Of a DNA stretch of 64,000 bases, positions 8,323 through 17,479 are shown in pieces. The notes beneath the pieces are model-generated. The model had not been told where the DNA came from, searched no databases, and worked only from the letters and a program-made list of their open reading frames with translations. The stretch covers positions 1-64,000 of the forward strand of contig CAVQVG010000012.1 of the NCBI GenBank assembly GCA_963717125.1, read 5' to 3'. The stretch comes from RYN-230 sp963717125 (GTDB lineage: Bacteria > Actinomycetota > Actinomycetes > Streptosporangiales > Streptosporangiaceae). The translations under genes were made by a program, and so were the position numbers. How positions within the stretch are numbered: the stretch's first letter is position 1; each line of letters opens with the position of its first letter.

Positions 8323-10172
8323 GTGCCTCCTGGTGGTCTCCCCGGCGTGCCGCCGCAGGGCGGTTACGTGGCCAAGCAATGCCCGGTCCGGGCCCAGTGG
8401 GATGTGGTCCGGCCGGCCGAGCCCCGGCCCGACTCACCGGTCCTGGAGCGCCGGTTCGCCCGGGGCCGCCAATTCGAGCAGCAGGTCGTCGCCCGGCTGG
8501 TCGAACTGCACCCCGCCGCGCTGATCATCGCGCCGGGCGACCGGACGGCCCGGGAGGCAGCCACGGTGGCCGCGATGCGGTCGGCCGTCCCGCTGATTCT
8601 GGGCGGCCGCCTGCCGGCCGACCTGGTGGGCCGGCGAGTCGGCGAACCGGACCTGCTGATACCGGCGGACGGCCAGGCCGGCTACCGGGCGGTGGACGTC
8701 AAGCACCACCGCTGCCTGGACGCCGATCCGGGCCTGCCGCCCGCCCGCTGCTCGCCGCTGCACCGGCCCGGCTGGGCCGCGGCGCAGCCCATGCCAGGCT
8801 CGGCGGCCCGCAACCGCCGCGCGGACCTGCTTCAGCTGGCGCACTACCAACGCATGCTGGAAGCCGCCGGGATGGCGGCCGGTGACGGCCGCTTCGGCGG
8901 CATCATCGGTGTCGACGGCGTCGTCACCTGGTACGACCTGGACGCATCGCCCGGTGCCCAGGAACGGCGCTCGGTCATGCAGGTCTACGACGCCGAGTTC
9001 CAGTTCCGGCTCCAGGTGCTCGCGGCCGCCGCCGGGCACCTGGCCAACCCGGACCACCCGCTGCTGGTGGAGCCGGCCCGGATCGGCGAATGCCCGGAAT
9101 GCCCCTGGTGGTCGTGGTGCGGCCCGCGGCTCCAGGCCGGGCCGGGCGACGTCAGCCTGCTGCCCCGGGTCGGCTGGCGGGCCCGGCGGGTACACCGGGA
9201 TCACGGCGTCACCAACCGGGCCGAACTGGCCGCGCTGGATCACCGCACCGCCACCCTGGTCGCGGCCGGGGTCGACCTGCGGCCCATCACCGCGGCCCTG
9301 GGCACCCGGCCGGATGACACGCCGATCACCGCCGTGCTCGGCGCCCGGAAACGGGCACAGCTCGCCCGGCTGACCGCGGCCGGAATCCAGACCCTGCAGG
9401 ACGCGAGGGCGTTGGGAAAGGAAACGGCCGCCTATTCGGACCGGCCGATGCGCGACCTGCCCGAGCAGATCGACCTGGCCCGGGCCGCCCTCGGCGGCCG
9501 GCGGCCTACCGGCGCCGGGGCGTCAGCCGGGTCGGGGTGCCGCGCGGCGACGTTGAGGTGGACATCGACCTGGAGAACGTGGAAGACGGGGTGTACCTGT
9601 GGGGCACGCTGGTCACCATCCGGTCCCCGGGCTGGACCGGCGGGGCCGCTGGGTACCGGGCGTTCTGCCGGTGGGCGCCGATCACGGCGGAGGTGGAGGC
9701 CGGCCTGTTCGCCGAATTCTGGGCGTGGCTGGCCGGGCTGCGCCAGGCGGCCGCCGCGGCCGGCCGGACGTTCCGCGCCTACTGCTACAACGCCGCCGCC
9801 GAGGGCGGTGCGCTGCGCCGCCTGGCCGCCACCGTCGGCCTGACCGACGAGGTCGCCGCGTTCATCAGTAGCGCGCAATGGGTGGATCTGCTGCGCGTGT
9901 TCGACACGCAGCTGATCACCGGGTCCGGCACCGGGCTCAAAGCCGTGGCTGGGCTGTGCGGCTTCACCTGGGCCGTCGAGGATCCCGGCGGCGGCGAGTC
10001 GATGCTGCGCTACGACCAGGCCGTCGGCGCGACCGATCCGGCCGCCGCGCAGGCCGCCCGCGACTGGCTGCTGGCCTACAACCGCGACGACGTGGCAGCC
10101 ACCCGCGCCCTCCGCGACTGGCTAGACCAGACAGCGGCTAGCTGCCCAGCGATCGAGTCCCTCGGCTCCTGA
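8323..10172 (+). pseudogene. TM0106-family RecB-like nuclease, frameshifted near 9500
   Basis: The first part (8323 to about 9500) has a RecB/Cas4-like nuclease region: YVAKQCPVRAQWDVV, an acidic EPDLLIPADG, YRAVDVKHHR, and an iron-sulfur-type C-x2-C-x5-C cluster in CPECPWWSWC. The RNase H-like (YprB/RNase_H_2) part, VEVDIDLENVEDGVYLWGTL to YNRDDVAATRALRDWL, is in the next frame. One missing base near the CGGCGGCCGGCGGCC repeat explains the break. Length (about 615 residues) and domain order fit the family. The enzyme is a predicted nuclease of unknown pathway and is possibly intact in reality. Confidence 0.82.
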
Positions 10173-10353
10173 CCGGCATCCAAATTCGCCCTGTTTTATC
10201 CACAAGACCCGCCTTACCGCGAGTCCTGTCCACAGGACCGTCCGCCTTGCTGGCGGATCCCGAACCCCTTGGGACACGATCAGCAGCGGTAGCCCGCCTC
10301 GGGCGACCAGGAAACCGACGCTACCCCGGCAAAGCCAAGGGAGGCCCGCTCTG

Positions 10354-10584
10354 ATGCTGCGAGGACGCCGCGCTGGTCAGCGGTTACGGTCGTCCGGGTT
10401 GGCCGGGCTCATCCTGGCCATCCCGCTGCTGGCCGGTACCCCCGGTCTTATTGTCGCGAGCACCGTTGCCACGCTCGTCTTGGGTGGGTTCGCGCTGGTT
10501 ATCTGCCCGGCGATCTGGTCCCGGAACGAACGACGGCGCGAAGACGCCAAGGATGTCCTGCGGATCTTCCGGAGGGATCGTTGA
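10354..10584 (+). CDS. Small two-helix membrane protein
   Basis: This 76-residue protein begins at ATG 10354 after GGGAGG. It has a basic amino terminus, two hydrophobic stretches (LAGLILAIPLLAG and STVATLVLGGFALVI), then a charged tail (SRNERRREDAKDVLRIFRR). No family is recognised. Coding likelihood rests on the good ribosome-binding site, the membrane pattern and normal codon bias. Confidence 0.55.
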   Translation: MLRGRRAGQRLRSSGLAGLILAIPLLAGTPGLIVASTVATLVLGGFALVICPAIWSRNERRREDAKDVLRIFRRDR

Positions 10585-10660
10585 TCGCTCGGGCACGTGA
10601 CCCGGTCGCCGGGCAGCCGCTCGGCATCAGGCCCTGGAAGTCGGTACGCTTCGGGCGACG

Positions 10661-10681
10661 GCGCTCATCGACGATGAGCGC
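10661..10681. promoter_or_regulatory. Perfect 10-bp dyad just before tRNA-Lys
   Basis: GCGCTCATCG and CGATGAGCGC flank a single A, ending three bases before the tRNA 5' end. It could be a terminator for the small membrane protein gene or a processing signal in the tRNA leader. Confidence 0.5.
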
Positions 10682-10684
10682 TGC

Positions 10685-10759
10685 GGGGCGTTAGCTCAAT
10701 GGCAGAGCAGCGGACTTTTAATCCGTCGGTTCAGGGTTCGAGCCCCTGGCGCCCCACCA
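10685..10759 (+). tRNA. tRNA-Lys (TTT)
   Basis: Acceptor GGGGCGT pairs with GCGCCCC, with a T-G pair at the seventh position. The anticodon loop CTTTTAA gives TTT, the T-arm is CAGGG-TTCGAGC-CCCTG, and CCA is encoded at 10757-10759. I see no second copy of its 3' end that would mark an integrated element. Confidence 0.95.
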
Positions 10760-10823
10760 GCCCCACCAGTTGCCTGCATTGCTTCGCCTGATGCTTGACA
10801 GTTGCCTCGGACGAGGCAGATGC

Positions 10824-11177
10824 TCACGCGCGCTTGCGCTCCTCAGAGGCGGCTGCGCGAGCGGGGTAGCGGAGCCTGGTGCGGCCGCGCTTGATGTCCA
10901 GGCTGAAGTCCAGTCCCAGCACATCAGCCAGCCGGGCGAGCGTGGCCACAGACGGCTCGTGCGCGCCGGCCTCCAAGCGGGCGACGTGCGGCTGGCGCAT
11001 GCCCAGCATCCGGGCCAGGGCGGCCTGGGTCATGCCGTGGTCGGTGCGGTAGCGGATGACTTTGATAGCCACGTCGGTGGCGAGCTGGGTGCGCTCGATC
11101 TCGCGCCGGTACTCAGGGTCATCCCGCATGTCCCGCTCGTGGACGTCGGCCTCGGCCCGCAACTCTGACAGCTTCAT
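10824..11177 (-). CDS. XRE-family HTH protein, HigA-antitoxin-like
   Basis: This 117-residue protein has a charged amino-terminal helix (MKLSELRAEADVHERDMRDD), an XRE helix-turn-helix (MTQAALARMLGMRQPHVARLEAG), and a basic tail. This layout is common in HigA/antitoxin-type regulators, where the partner toxin usually lies directly upstream. Here there is only a 95-bp gap before a divergent lipoprotein gene and no toxin-like frame. The ATG at 11177 is chosen because upstream codons run into the palindrome at 11210. Solitary regulator or orphan antitoxin cannot be decided. Confidence 0.8.
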   Translation of the reverse strand: MKLSELRAEADVHERDMRDDPEYRREIERTQLATDVAIKVIRYRTDHGMTQAALARMLGMRQPHVARLEAGAHEPSVATLARLADVLGLDFSLDIKRGRTRLRYPARAAASEERKRA

Positions 11178-11209
11178 CACTGGTACACGACCATCCACAT
11201 GACCCGAGA

Positions 11210-11225
11210 ATACCACGCTTGGTAT
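11210..11225. promoter_or_regulatory. ATACCA-CGCT-TGGTAT operator candidate
   Basis: A perfect six-base inverted repeat with a four-base spacer lies between the divergent XRE gene and the lipoprotein gene. It is the natural site for autoregulation by the XRE protein. Confidence 0.55.
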
Positions 11226-11271
11226 CACGGAGTAGCGCGCGATCGGGAACGCGCTGGGGTAGCGTCGGAAC

Positions 11272-12102
11272 GTGGCGAGAGTGGGCGGCTTAAGCCGTTC
11301 AGCATTGGTGATTGGCGTCGCAGCCGTCATGCTGGGCGCGGCTGGGTGCAGCGGCCCCAGCAAGGCCGCGAGTCACCCGGCGACCGCCAGCGTGACGCCT
11401 GGGGCGCCGGTCACCGAGCAGGTGGCGAATCAGCGGTTCACCGTGCTGCTCAGCGGCACGGCTGTTGCGGAAGCCAAAGCGGCCGGGATCGACTTGCCCG
11501 CGCTGATCAGCCGCGCGCTGGACCGCATCAACGCGCTGCTGCCCGGGCCGAAGACCAGCATCAGCGTGAACTATTACCGCCCGGCTGACCTCATCCCGCA
11601 GACCGGGACGGCTGGCGTCACCGACCGGCTCACCGGGCACATCACCACCGGATTCGGCCGGACACCGCGGTCCAGCATCCGCCGGGCCGTGGCGTTCTGG
11701 ATGCCGCGGACGCTGTCCCATGAGGTCGACCACAGCGTCCGGATCCTCGCCGGGCCCGGCTTCGGGCCGACCCTGCTTGACCAGATCATCTCCGAGGGCA
11801 TCTCGTCGGTGTTCGACGAAGCGGCATTTCCCGGGCAGGCCAATCCCTGGGACAACGCCATCTCACGCAGCCGGGAATGCGCCCTGTGGCACACGGCGCA
11901 GTCCCAGCTCGGCTCCCCCGGCCTCTATGACCTGTGGATGTTCGGCAGCCCCGGCGTGCCGTACTGGACCGGGTTCACCATCGGCTACCACATCGTCAAG
12001 GACTACCGGCAGCACCATCCGCAGGTGAGCTGGGCGGCGCTGACCCGCGCCGACGCAGCCACGATCCTCGATGGCAGTCACTACCAGCCGTGCGTGCGCT
12101 AG
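11272..12102 (+). CDS. Lipoprotein with HEXXH metalloprotease-like domain
   Basis: This 276-residue protein starts at GTG 11272 with a lipoprotein signal (lipobox LGAAGC, Cys near residue 26), so it should be anchored on the outer membrane face. SHEVDHSVR contains an HExxH zinc motif, followed at the usual distance by LLDQIISEGISSVFDEAA with an acidic third-ligand candidate. The arrangement resembles DUF2268-type predicted zinc proteases. Substrate unknown. It is divergent from the XRE gene across the palindrome at 11210. Confidence 0.7.
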   Translation: MARVGGLSRSALVIGVAAVMLGAAGCSGPSKAASHPATASVTPGAPVTEQVANQRFTVLLSGTAVAEAKAAGIDLPALISRALDRINALLPGPKTSISVNYYRPADLIPQTGTAGVTDRLTGHITTGFGRTPRSSIRRAVAFWMPRTLSHEVDHSVRILAGPGFGPTLLDQIISEGISSVFDEAAFPGQANPWDNAISRSRECALWHTAQSQLGSPGLYDLWMFGSPGVPYWTGFTIGYHIVKDYRQHHPQVSWAALTRADAATILDGSHYQPCVR

Positions 12103-12115
12103 ACACCGGCCGTGG

Positions 12116-12487
12116 TTAGCGGCCGGAGGCGACACACGTGCCGCACCGGCAGCCAGTCTCCAGTTCCGCGCGTACCTCTGCCGCCCTGAGCTTGGTTACC
12201 ACCAGCACCACCGAGCCGGCCGCGCCGATCATCACCCACCAGGGAATGGCCAGGTTCAGCCAGTCCCCGTGCGTGGACGTGGCCAGGCCCCGCGCGAGGA
12301 ACATGACCGGCCAGCCCGCGACGATCGGAAGACCGATCAGCAGGCCTAGACCAACCCGCCAGTTACGGCCCCGGAAACCGGCCGTGGCGAACGGCCAGAT
12401 CTGCCGGGCCACCCGCACATACCCGGCCAGCAGCATCGCCCACGACGACGCACACTCGAAGAGCAAGATCCGCAAAACAAGACGCAT
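12116..12487 (-). CDS. Small integral membrane protein, unknown
   Basis: This 123-residue protein has about three hydrophobic segments (ILLFECASSWAMLLAGY, VGLGLLIGLPIVAGWPVMFLA, LAIPWWVMIGAAGSVVLVV) and a Cys-containing end (CRCGTC). The ATG at 12487 follows GGAAGGGGG. It is convergent with the lipoprotein gene, 13 bp between stops. No family recognised. Confidence 0.6.
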   Translation of the reverse strand: MRLVLRILLFECASSWAMLLAGYVRVARQIWPFATAGFRGRNWRVGLGLLIGLPIVAGWPVMFLARGLATSTHGDWLNLAIPWWVMIGAAGSVVLVVTKLRAAEVRAELETGCRCGTCVASGR

Positions 12488-12710
12488 CGCTGCCCCCTTC
12501 CTGCTCCCCCTATCGTCCCCCCGGGACGAAGCCAGCACAACGTCCCAGCGTCACACTGTGCCGCGGCAACGTCACGCCTTAATCACCCGGTCACGCGGAG
12601 CACGGAATGAGCGGCCCCGCCCGGGAGAACACGGACCAGTTTTCTTGTTGGCGGCGGGGCGGCTGACGACTCCTATCCTCGTCAGGCTCACCGCTCGAAG
12701 GGATAGGTCC

Positions 12711-13154
12711 ATGAAGGCTCTCCGCTTCCTCGCGCCCGTGCTGGCCGCGGCCGCGGCGCTGTGCTGCTTCTCCGGTGTCGCCCAGGCGTCCGCCCTGCGG
12801 CCCGACGCCGGCAACGGGTTCACGGTCTCGCTCGCGGCCAGCTCGACCGACCCGTACGTGGGCACCTCGGTGACGCTCACCGCGACCGCGAACACCGACG
12901 TCGGACCGACCCCGTACTACATCAGCATCTACGACGAGACCACTGGCGCGGAGCTGGCCAGCTGCGGCAGCGGGATCACCTGCTCGGCCACGGTCAGCGA
13001 GAGCACAACCGGCAGCCACGAGTTCGAGGCGTTCATCGGCGACGACGTGACCGGCTACGGCGCGCCGGGCTTCGCCCTGGTGTCCAGCAACCAGGTCGCC
13101 GTGCTGTGGTGGCGGTTCATCATCATCGGCCGGCTCAGCCCGGTGGCTGGATGA
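12711..13154 (+). CDS. Secreted Ig-like repeat protein
   Basis: This 147-residue protein has a clear Sec signal (LAPVLAAAAALCCFSGVAQASA). The mature domain, TSVTLTATANTDVGPTPYY to CSATVSESTTGSHEFEAFI, is an immunoglobulin-like fold common in actinobacterial exported proteins. A probable disulfide pair lies in ASCGSGITCS. It is likely extracellular or wall-associated, with no catalytic motif. The ATG follows GGGATAGGTCC. Confidence 0.65.
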   Translation: MKALRFLAPVLAAAAALCCFSGVAQASALRPDAGNGFTVSLAASSTDPYVGTSVTLTATANTDVGPTPYYISIYDETTGAELASCGSGITCSATVSESTTGSHEFEAFIGDDVTGYGAPGFALVSSNQVAVLWWRFIIIGRLSPVAG

Positions 13155-13251
13155 TCAGGCACCTGGACCGGGGTTTCGCCCTCAGGCGGCAGGCACCGGG
13201 GGCGGCGTGGGTCCCGGGGCGGGCGGGGGCGTTGGGCAGGATTAGGGTTGG

Positions 13252-14595
13252 TCATCGGGGTGTTGTCCGGCCGGTCAGCAGGCCGGCCGCGGTGAGCGCC
13301 GCCGCGGCGAAGAACGCGATGATCAGCCACAGCCCGTGCCGGAACGCGGCCAGCGGGTCGGCGGGCGTGACGTGGGTCAGCACGGCGATCAGGCCGGCCA
13401 CGCCGAGCACGGTGCCGACCTGGCGGGCCATGTTGAGGATGCCGCTGCCGGTGCCGAACCGGGCCGGGGTGAGCGACGCGCTGCCGGCCGCGAGGAGCGT
13501 GGGGATGCTGAGCCCGACCCCGGCGCCGCCGAGCAGCTGGGCGGGCAGCAGGTGCGTCAGGTAGGCCGGGTGGACCTGGATCTGGCTCAGCCAGAGCGCC
13601 TGGCCGCCCGCGTTCACCACGCAGCCGATCACCGCGACCCGGCCCGGGCCGCCCAGCCGGGCCGCCAGCCGGGGCGCGACGGCGCGGGCGAACGGCAGCA
13701 CCATCAGCGGCCCGGGCGCGATGGCCAGCCCGGCCTCCACGGCGGAGTAGTGCCAGACGCCGGTGAGAAACTCCACCGAGTTGAGCACGAACGCGCCGAA
13801 GCCCGCGTAGTAGAGGATCGACGCGGCGAACGCGCCGCTGAACGTCCGGGACCGGAGTAGCTGCAGCTCGATGACCGGGGAATGGTGCCGGTGCGAGCGG
13901 TATACCATCGCGGCGCCGCTGGCCAGCGCGGCGGCCAGCACGCCGAGGAAGCCAGCCGAGCCCCAGCCCCAGGTGGGCGCCTCGACCAGCGCGTACGCGA
14001 CCAGGCCGACCGACGCGGCCAGCAGCACGGCGCCGATCACGTCCGGCCGTCCCTGGACCCGCTCGTCCTTGCTCTCCGGCACGATCCGCAGCGCGAGCAC
14101 GGCGGCGGCCAGCCCGACCGGCAGGTTGATCCAGAACACCCAGCGCCAGCTGACCTGGACCAGCGAGCCGCCGATCACCGGGCCGAGCGCGGCGCCGAGC
14201 GCGCCCACCGCGGCCCAGGTTCCGATGGCCCGGGGCCGGGCCGGAGCCGGCACCGCGGCGAGCAGCAGGGAGAGGGACGCGGGCACCATGAGACCGGCCC
14301 CGGTCGCCTGGACGACCCGCGCCGCGATCAGCGCCTCGACCCCGGGGGCCAGGCCGCAGATCAGCGACCCGGCGGTGAACACGATCAGGCCCGCGACGAA
14401 CAGCCGGCGCCGCCCGATCCGGTCCGCCCACCGGCCGGCCGGGACGAGGACGGCGGCGAACACGATGGTGTAGGCGTTCAGCACCCAGGACAGCTCGCTC
14501 AGGCTGGTCCCCGCGTACTGCTTGCCGATGTAGGGGAAGGCCAGGTTGACGATGAACAGGTCCAGGCTGGACATGAACACGGCCAGGGCCAGCAC
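13252..14595 (-). CDS. EmrB/QacA-type 14-helix MFS exporter
   Basis: This 447-residue drug:H+ antiporter has VFMSSLDLFIVNLAFP (motif D1) at the start, GRWADRIGRRRLFV (motif A) and LGPVIGGSLV (motif C). It is divergent from an HxlR regulator, a classic drug-efflux pairing. In this frame the first start is GTG 14595, which cuts a conserved-looking TPRQVAAIVGV. A better initiation site (AGGAG, then GTG at 14893) lies in another frame. A further indel in the Ala/Pro-rich leader is therefore possible. Confidence 0.85.
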   Translation of the reverse strand: MLALAVFMSSLDLFIVNLAFPYIGKQYAGTSLSELSWVLNAYTIVFAAVLVPAGRWADRIGRRRLFVAGLIVFTAGSLICGLAPGVEALIAARVVQATGAGLMVPASLSLLLAAVPAPARPRAIGTWAAVGALGAALGPVIGGSLVQVSWRWVFWINLPVGLAAAVLALRIVPESKDERVQGRPDVIGAVLLAASVGLVAYALVEAPTWGWGSAGFLGVLAAALASGAAMVYRSHRHHSPVIELQLLRSRTFSGAFAASILYYAGFGAFVLNSVEFLTGVWHYSAVEAGLAIAPGPLMVLPFARAVAPRLAARLGGPGRVAVIGCVVNAGGQALWLSQIQVHPAYLTHLLPAQLLGGAGVGLSIPTLLAAGSASLTPARFGTGSGILNMARQVGTVLGVAGLIAVLTHVTPADPLAAFRHGLWLIIAFFAAAALTAAGLLTGRTTPR

Positions 14596-14930
14596 GCCGA
14601 CGATCGCGGCGACCTGGCGGGGGGTCTGCCCCGTGCCGGGGACGGCCGCGGCGGCCTCGGGGGCTGCGGCCGCGGGGGCTGGGTCCGCGGGGGCGGCAGG
14701 GTCCGCGGGGGCGGCAGGGGCGGGGGCGCAGGCGGCGGGCGCGGGGGCCGTGGGGGCGGCGGCGGGCGCGGGGGCGGCGTCCGCTGGAAGTCCGCGGCGG
14801 CCGAGGCGGCCGAGGGGGCCGCGACCGGGGGTGGGGGCGCGCCGGGTGGAGGCCGGCGGACGGGGCGGGCCTGGCCTGGCGTCTGGAAGTCACGGGCGAT
14901 CTCCTGGCATGCGACCGGGGGAACTGGGTG

Positions 14931-15047
14931 AGCCCAAACTGCGTGGCCCCCAAGCTGCGTGGGTCCAACTGTGTGGGTCCAAAATCTGGACTCACCTTAC
15001 CCGGCCTGAGGGAGTACGTCCAGAAATCCAACTCACCAGGTAAGGTG
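14931..15047. promoter_or_regulatory. HxlR/MFS intergenic repeats
   Basis: Three near-identical direct repeats of (A/G)CTGYGTGG(G/C)(T/C)CC lie near 14939-14980. CACCTTACC at 14993-15001 is mirrored by GGTAAGGTG at 15039-15047, just before the regulator start. These are candidate operators for HxlR between the divergent genes. Confidence 0.5.
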
Positions 15048-15053
15048 TGGTAT

Positions 15054-15593
15054 ATGAACGCTCTGACCAGCCAGCCGCGGGAGTGCTCGATAGCCCGCAC
15101 GCTGGACATCGTGGGCGAGAAGTGGGCGCTGCTCGCGGTGCGTGAGGTGTTCCTCGGCGACCGCCGGTTCGACGAGATGGTGCGGCGGACCGGGGCGCCC
15201 CGGGACACGCTGGCGGCCCGGCTGCGCACGCTGACCGCGGCCGGGATCCTCGACCGGCGGCAGTACTCGGCCCACCCGGCCCGCTTCGAGTACTACCTGA
15301 CCGACGCCGGCCGCGACCTGTACCCGGTCATCTCGACGCTGATGCGCTGGGGCGACCAGTACCTGGCCGGCGGGGACGGGCCGCCGCTGGTGCTGGAGCA
15401 TCGCTGCGGGCATCGGCTGGTGCCGCAGCTCGTCTGCCAGGCGTGCGGGGAGCCCCTGGAGGCCCGGCACACCAAGCCGGTGCGCGCCGCCGGGCCGGCC
15501 AATTCAGAACCAAACAACCAAGCATTTGGCTCCGTTTCCTCCAGCAACCGTGATCATGGGATTGGTGTCGCTCCAGCGACACCAATCCCATGA
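15054..15593 (+). CDS. HxlR-family transcriptional regulator
   Basis: This 179-residue winged-helix protein has the HxlR signature: ECSIARTLDIVGEKWALLAVREVF, FDEMVRRTGAPRDTLAARLRTL, and RFEYYLTDAGRDLYPVI. A C-terminal CGHRLVPQLVCQACG zinc-type cluster is also usual in actinobacterial members. ATG 15054 follows AGGTAAGG. The family senses electrophiles or drugs and represses neighbouring genes, here the divergent exporter. The last 30 residues are odd and run into a long palindrome, so the true end may be earlier. Confidence 0.88.
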   Translation: MNALTSQPRECSIARTLDIVGEKWALLAVREVFLGDRRFDEMVRRTGAPRDTLAARLRTLTAAGILDRRQYSAHPARFEYYLTDAGRDLYPVISTLMRWGDQYLAGGDGPPLVLEHRCGHRLVPQLVCQACGEPLEARHTKPVRAAGPANSEPNNQAFGSVSSSNRDHGIGVAPATPIP

Positions 15594-15598
15594 TCACG
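15549..15598. repeat. Perfect 24-bp inverted repeat with 2-nt loop
   Basis: Positions 15549-15572 are the exact reverse complement of 15575-15598, with loop CC. It lies between convergent genes. Because it is symmetrical, both strands read DHGIGV-x-x-ATPIP. Bidirectional terminator or member of a dispersed palindrome family. Confidence 0.8.
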
Positions 15599-15777
15599 AA
15601 CCGGTGGGCACCGTATCGCTGTCACGGCCGCACCGGGCGACACACTGGAAACTCCTGTCCCAAAACTCGGCTGACGGGTTCGCTGGTACCTGGTGACAGC
15701 GACGTTGTCGCAGCGGAAAGCGCCTGCCGACTGGCGCTGAGACCCGCAAACTCGGCACCGCGTGGGGGACAGCCGGG

Positions 15778-17110
15778 CTAACGGAGGTTGCGCAGCCCCT
15801 TCAGGAGGCGGTGCAGCACGTCCGGGGGTGGCAGTGTGAAGCTGGCCGGGGCGGGCCCCTCGGGCCAGCGCCGGCCCGGTGCCCGGCTGAGCCTCGCCGG
15901 CGGACGCGCGCAGTTGGGGGGCTAGGTGAGTCCCTGGCTGCCGCCGGGGCAGCGGTTCGGGACCGCCCGGCGCCGGGAGCATGGCTGGCGCCGCTCCGGC
16001 AGGTTGCGCCCCGACCGTGGACTGTGCCTGACCTGCGGCAGCGGCCCGCCGGCTCGCTCCCGCCAGCCCGGCCGCGGGCCCAGCCGCCGACCCTTCCGCA
16101 GACCCGACCACCGCCCCCTCCGCAGACCCGACCACCGCCCCCTCCGCAGACCTGGCCGCGGGCCCAGCCGCCGCCCCGGCCCCGGGCCTGGCCACAGGCG
16201 CAGCCGCGGACCCGGCTGCGGGCCCGGCCGCCGCCTCAGCCCCATCCCCAACCGCGGGTCCAGCCGCGGCCGACCGGGCTGGTCCGAGCGTGCAGACACC
16301 CGCCCGGACCAGGCGGCCGACGCACTCGATCGTGTCGCACAACGCCAGGCCGCTGCACCAGGCCAGGTCCCGCACCGTCGCCGTGCGGCCGATCCGGCTG
16401 GCGATCGCCCACTCCTCCCGGGTCAGCACCATCGCCTCCCGGTCCAGATCGCGCAGCGCCACCGTGGTGGTGCGGCTTACCTGGTAGGGGGCTATCCGGG
16501 CAGCGCGGCACACCGCTTCCTCGCGAACCGAGTCCAGCGGCAGCCGGGCGAACGCGCTGGCCCAGTGCGCGCGGGGTGCCTCGAACCGGATACCGGACAC
16601 CGCGACGTCGCCGGACAGCGGGACGGTCAGCGCGAGGATGGCGTCCACGATGGCCGACCTCAGCAGGTCCTGCAATTCCTCCCGGGTAACGCAACTCAGC
16701 AGCATCGCGCCGAGGTCACGACCGGCCTGGCCGGGGGCGGGCCGGTCGGGGGCGGCCTGGTCGGCCCCGAGCAGCAGCGCGCGTACGTCCTCGGGCGGCT
16801 GCCGACTGGCACAGAACCGGGCGGCCAGATCCGGGACCCACGAAGCTTGCGCGTAGGTGATCTGGCCCCGGTCGAGGTAGATGATCCCGGCCGGGTTGCC
16901 TTCGATCTCCAGCATCCCGGAGGCACGCTGCACGGCCAGGCTCTCCAGGACCGCGGTGACCCGCGGTCCTGGCTTGTCATCGGATGTGCCCGCGGAGTTC
17001 ACGCCGACCGGCTTCCCGCCCGGCGAGTTCTGGCCCGGCGAGTTCCCGCCCGGCGAGTTCCCGCCCAGCGACTTCACGTCCGCTGAGTCCGCGTCCGGTG
17101 GCCGGATCAT
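15778..17110 (-). pseudogene. DUF4388 (PATAN)-domain protein, frameshifted near its end
   Basis: After an NSPGG repeat leader, residues about 35-120 form a DUF4388/PATAN-like domain (VTAVLESLAVQRASGMLEIE, IIYLDRGQITYAQASWVPD). A winged-helix-like segment (REEWAIASRIGRTATVRDLA) and a long Ala/Gly/Pro linker follow. In the given frame translation runs to 15554, through the palindrome. In the next frame the sequence ends naturally as PPPDVLHRLLKGLRNLR and stops at 15778. The shift probably lies in the C6 run near 15920. PATAN proteins act in gliding and polarity signalling with roadblock GTPase systems, and a roadblock-like gene faces it. Confidence 0.7.
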
Positions 17111-17148
17111 GTCAGCGCCCCGGAGCAAACGGCACTGGAATCACTCCG

Positions 17149-17162
17149 TACGAATATTCGTA
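17149..17162. promoter_or_regulatory. TACGAATATTCGTA palindrome
   Basis: A perfect 14-bp palindrome lies 39 bp upstream of the DUF4388 start, with a further CTACGAAT half-site near 17174. It is A+T-richer than its surroundings and is a good operator or promoter candidate. Confidence 0.55.
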
Positions 17163-17479
17163 GGAGTTTTGGACTACGAATCAGCATAGGAATTAATCCC
17201 CCCACCAGGCCCACTCCATCGACCTTGCTCACGCTAGGTCAAGCCTACTGATCTTCCGCACATGTGGGCCGCGATTCCAGCCCGGTTAAATGGTGGTCAC
17301 AGCTCCGCAACCGGTACTGGACGACCCTTAAACCAGCAGCTCAAACCCGACCGTATCACAGTATGCATGCAGTCAACTACAACGCGCTAGTCACTACTAG
17401 GGCACGTTTTATGAGAGCCGACGCAGTCCTTCGCCAGCGTTGTCCGCGGACAATCCGACGAAAGGGGAGGGTGGATTAC
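17163..17479. other. A+T-richer divergent promoter region
   Basis: No gene is seen. The stretch separates the DUF4388 and roadblock-like genes, has unusually low G+C for this window, and should hold both promoters. CACTACTAGGGCACG and GTATGCATGCAGTC are local irregular dyads without clear meaning. Confidence 0.4.

Noticed and set aside
10685..11177. Integrated element at tRNA-Lys
   Set aside because: No integrase, no repeated tRNA 3' end and no base-composition change nearby.
15554..15777. Extension of the DUF4388 protein through the palindrome
   Set aside because: The natural end LHRLLKGLRNLR appears in the next frame at 15778; the extension is out-of-frame reading.
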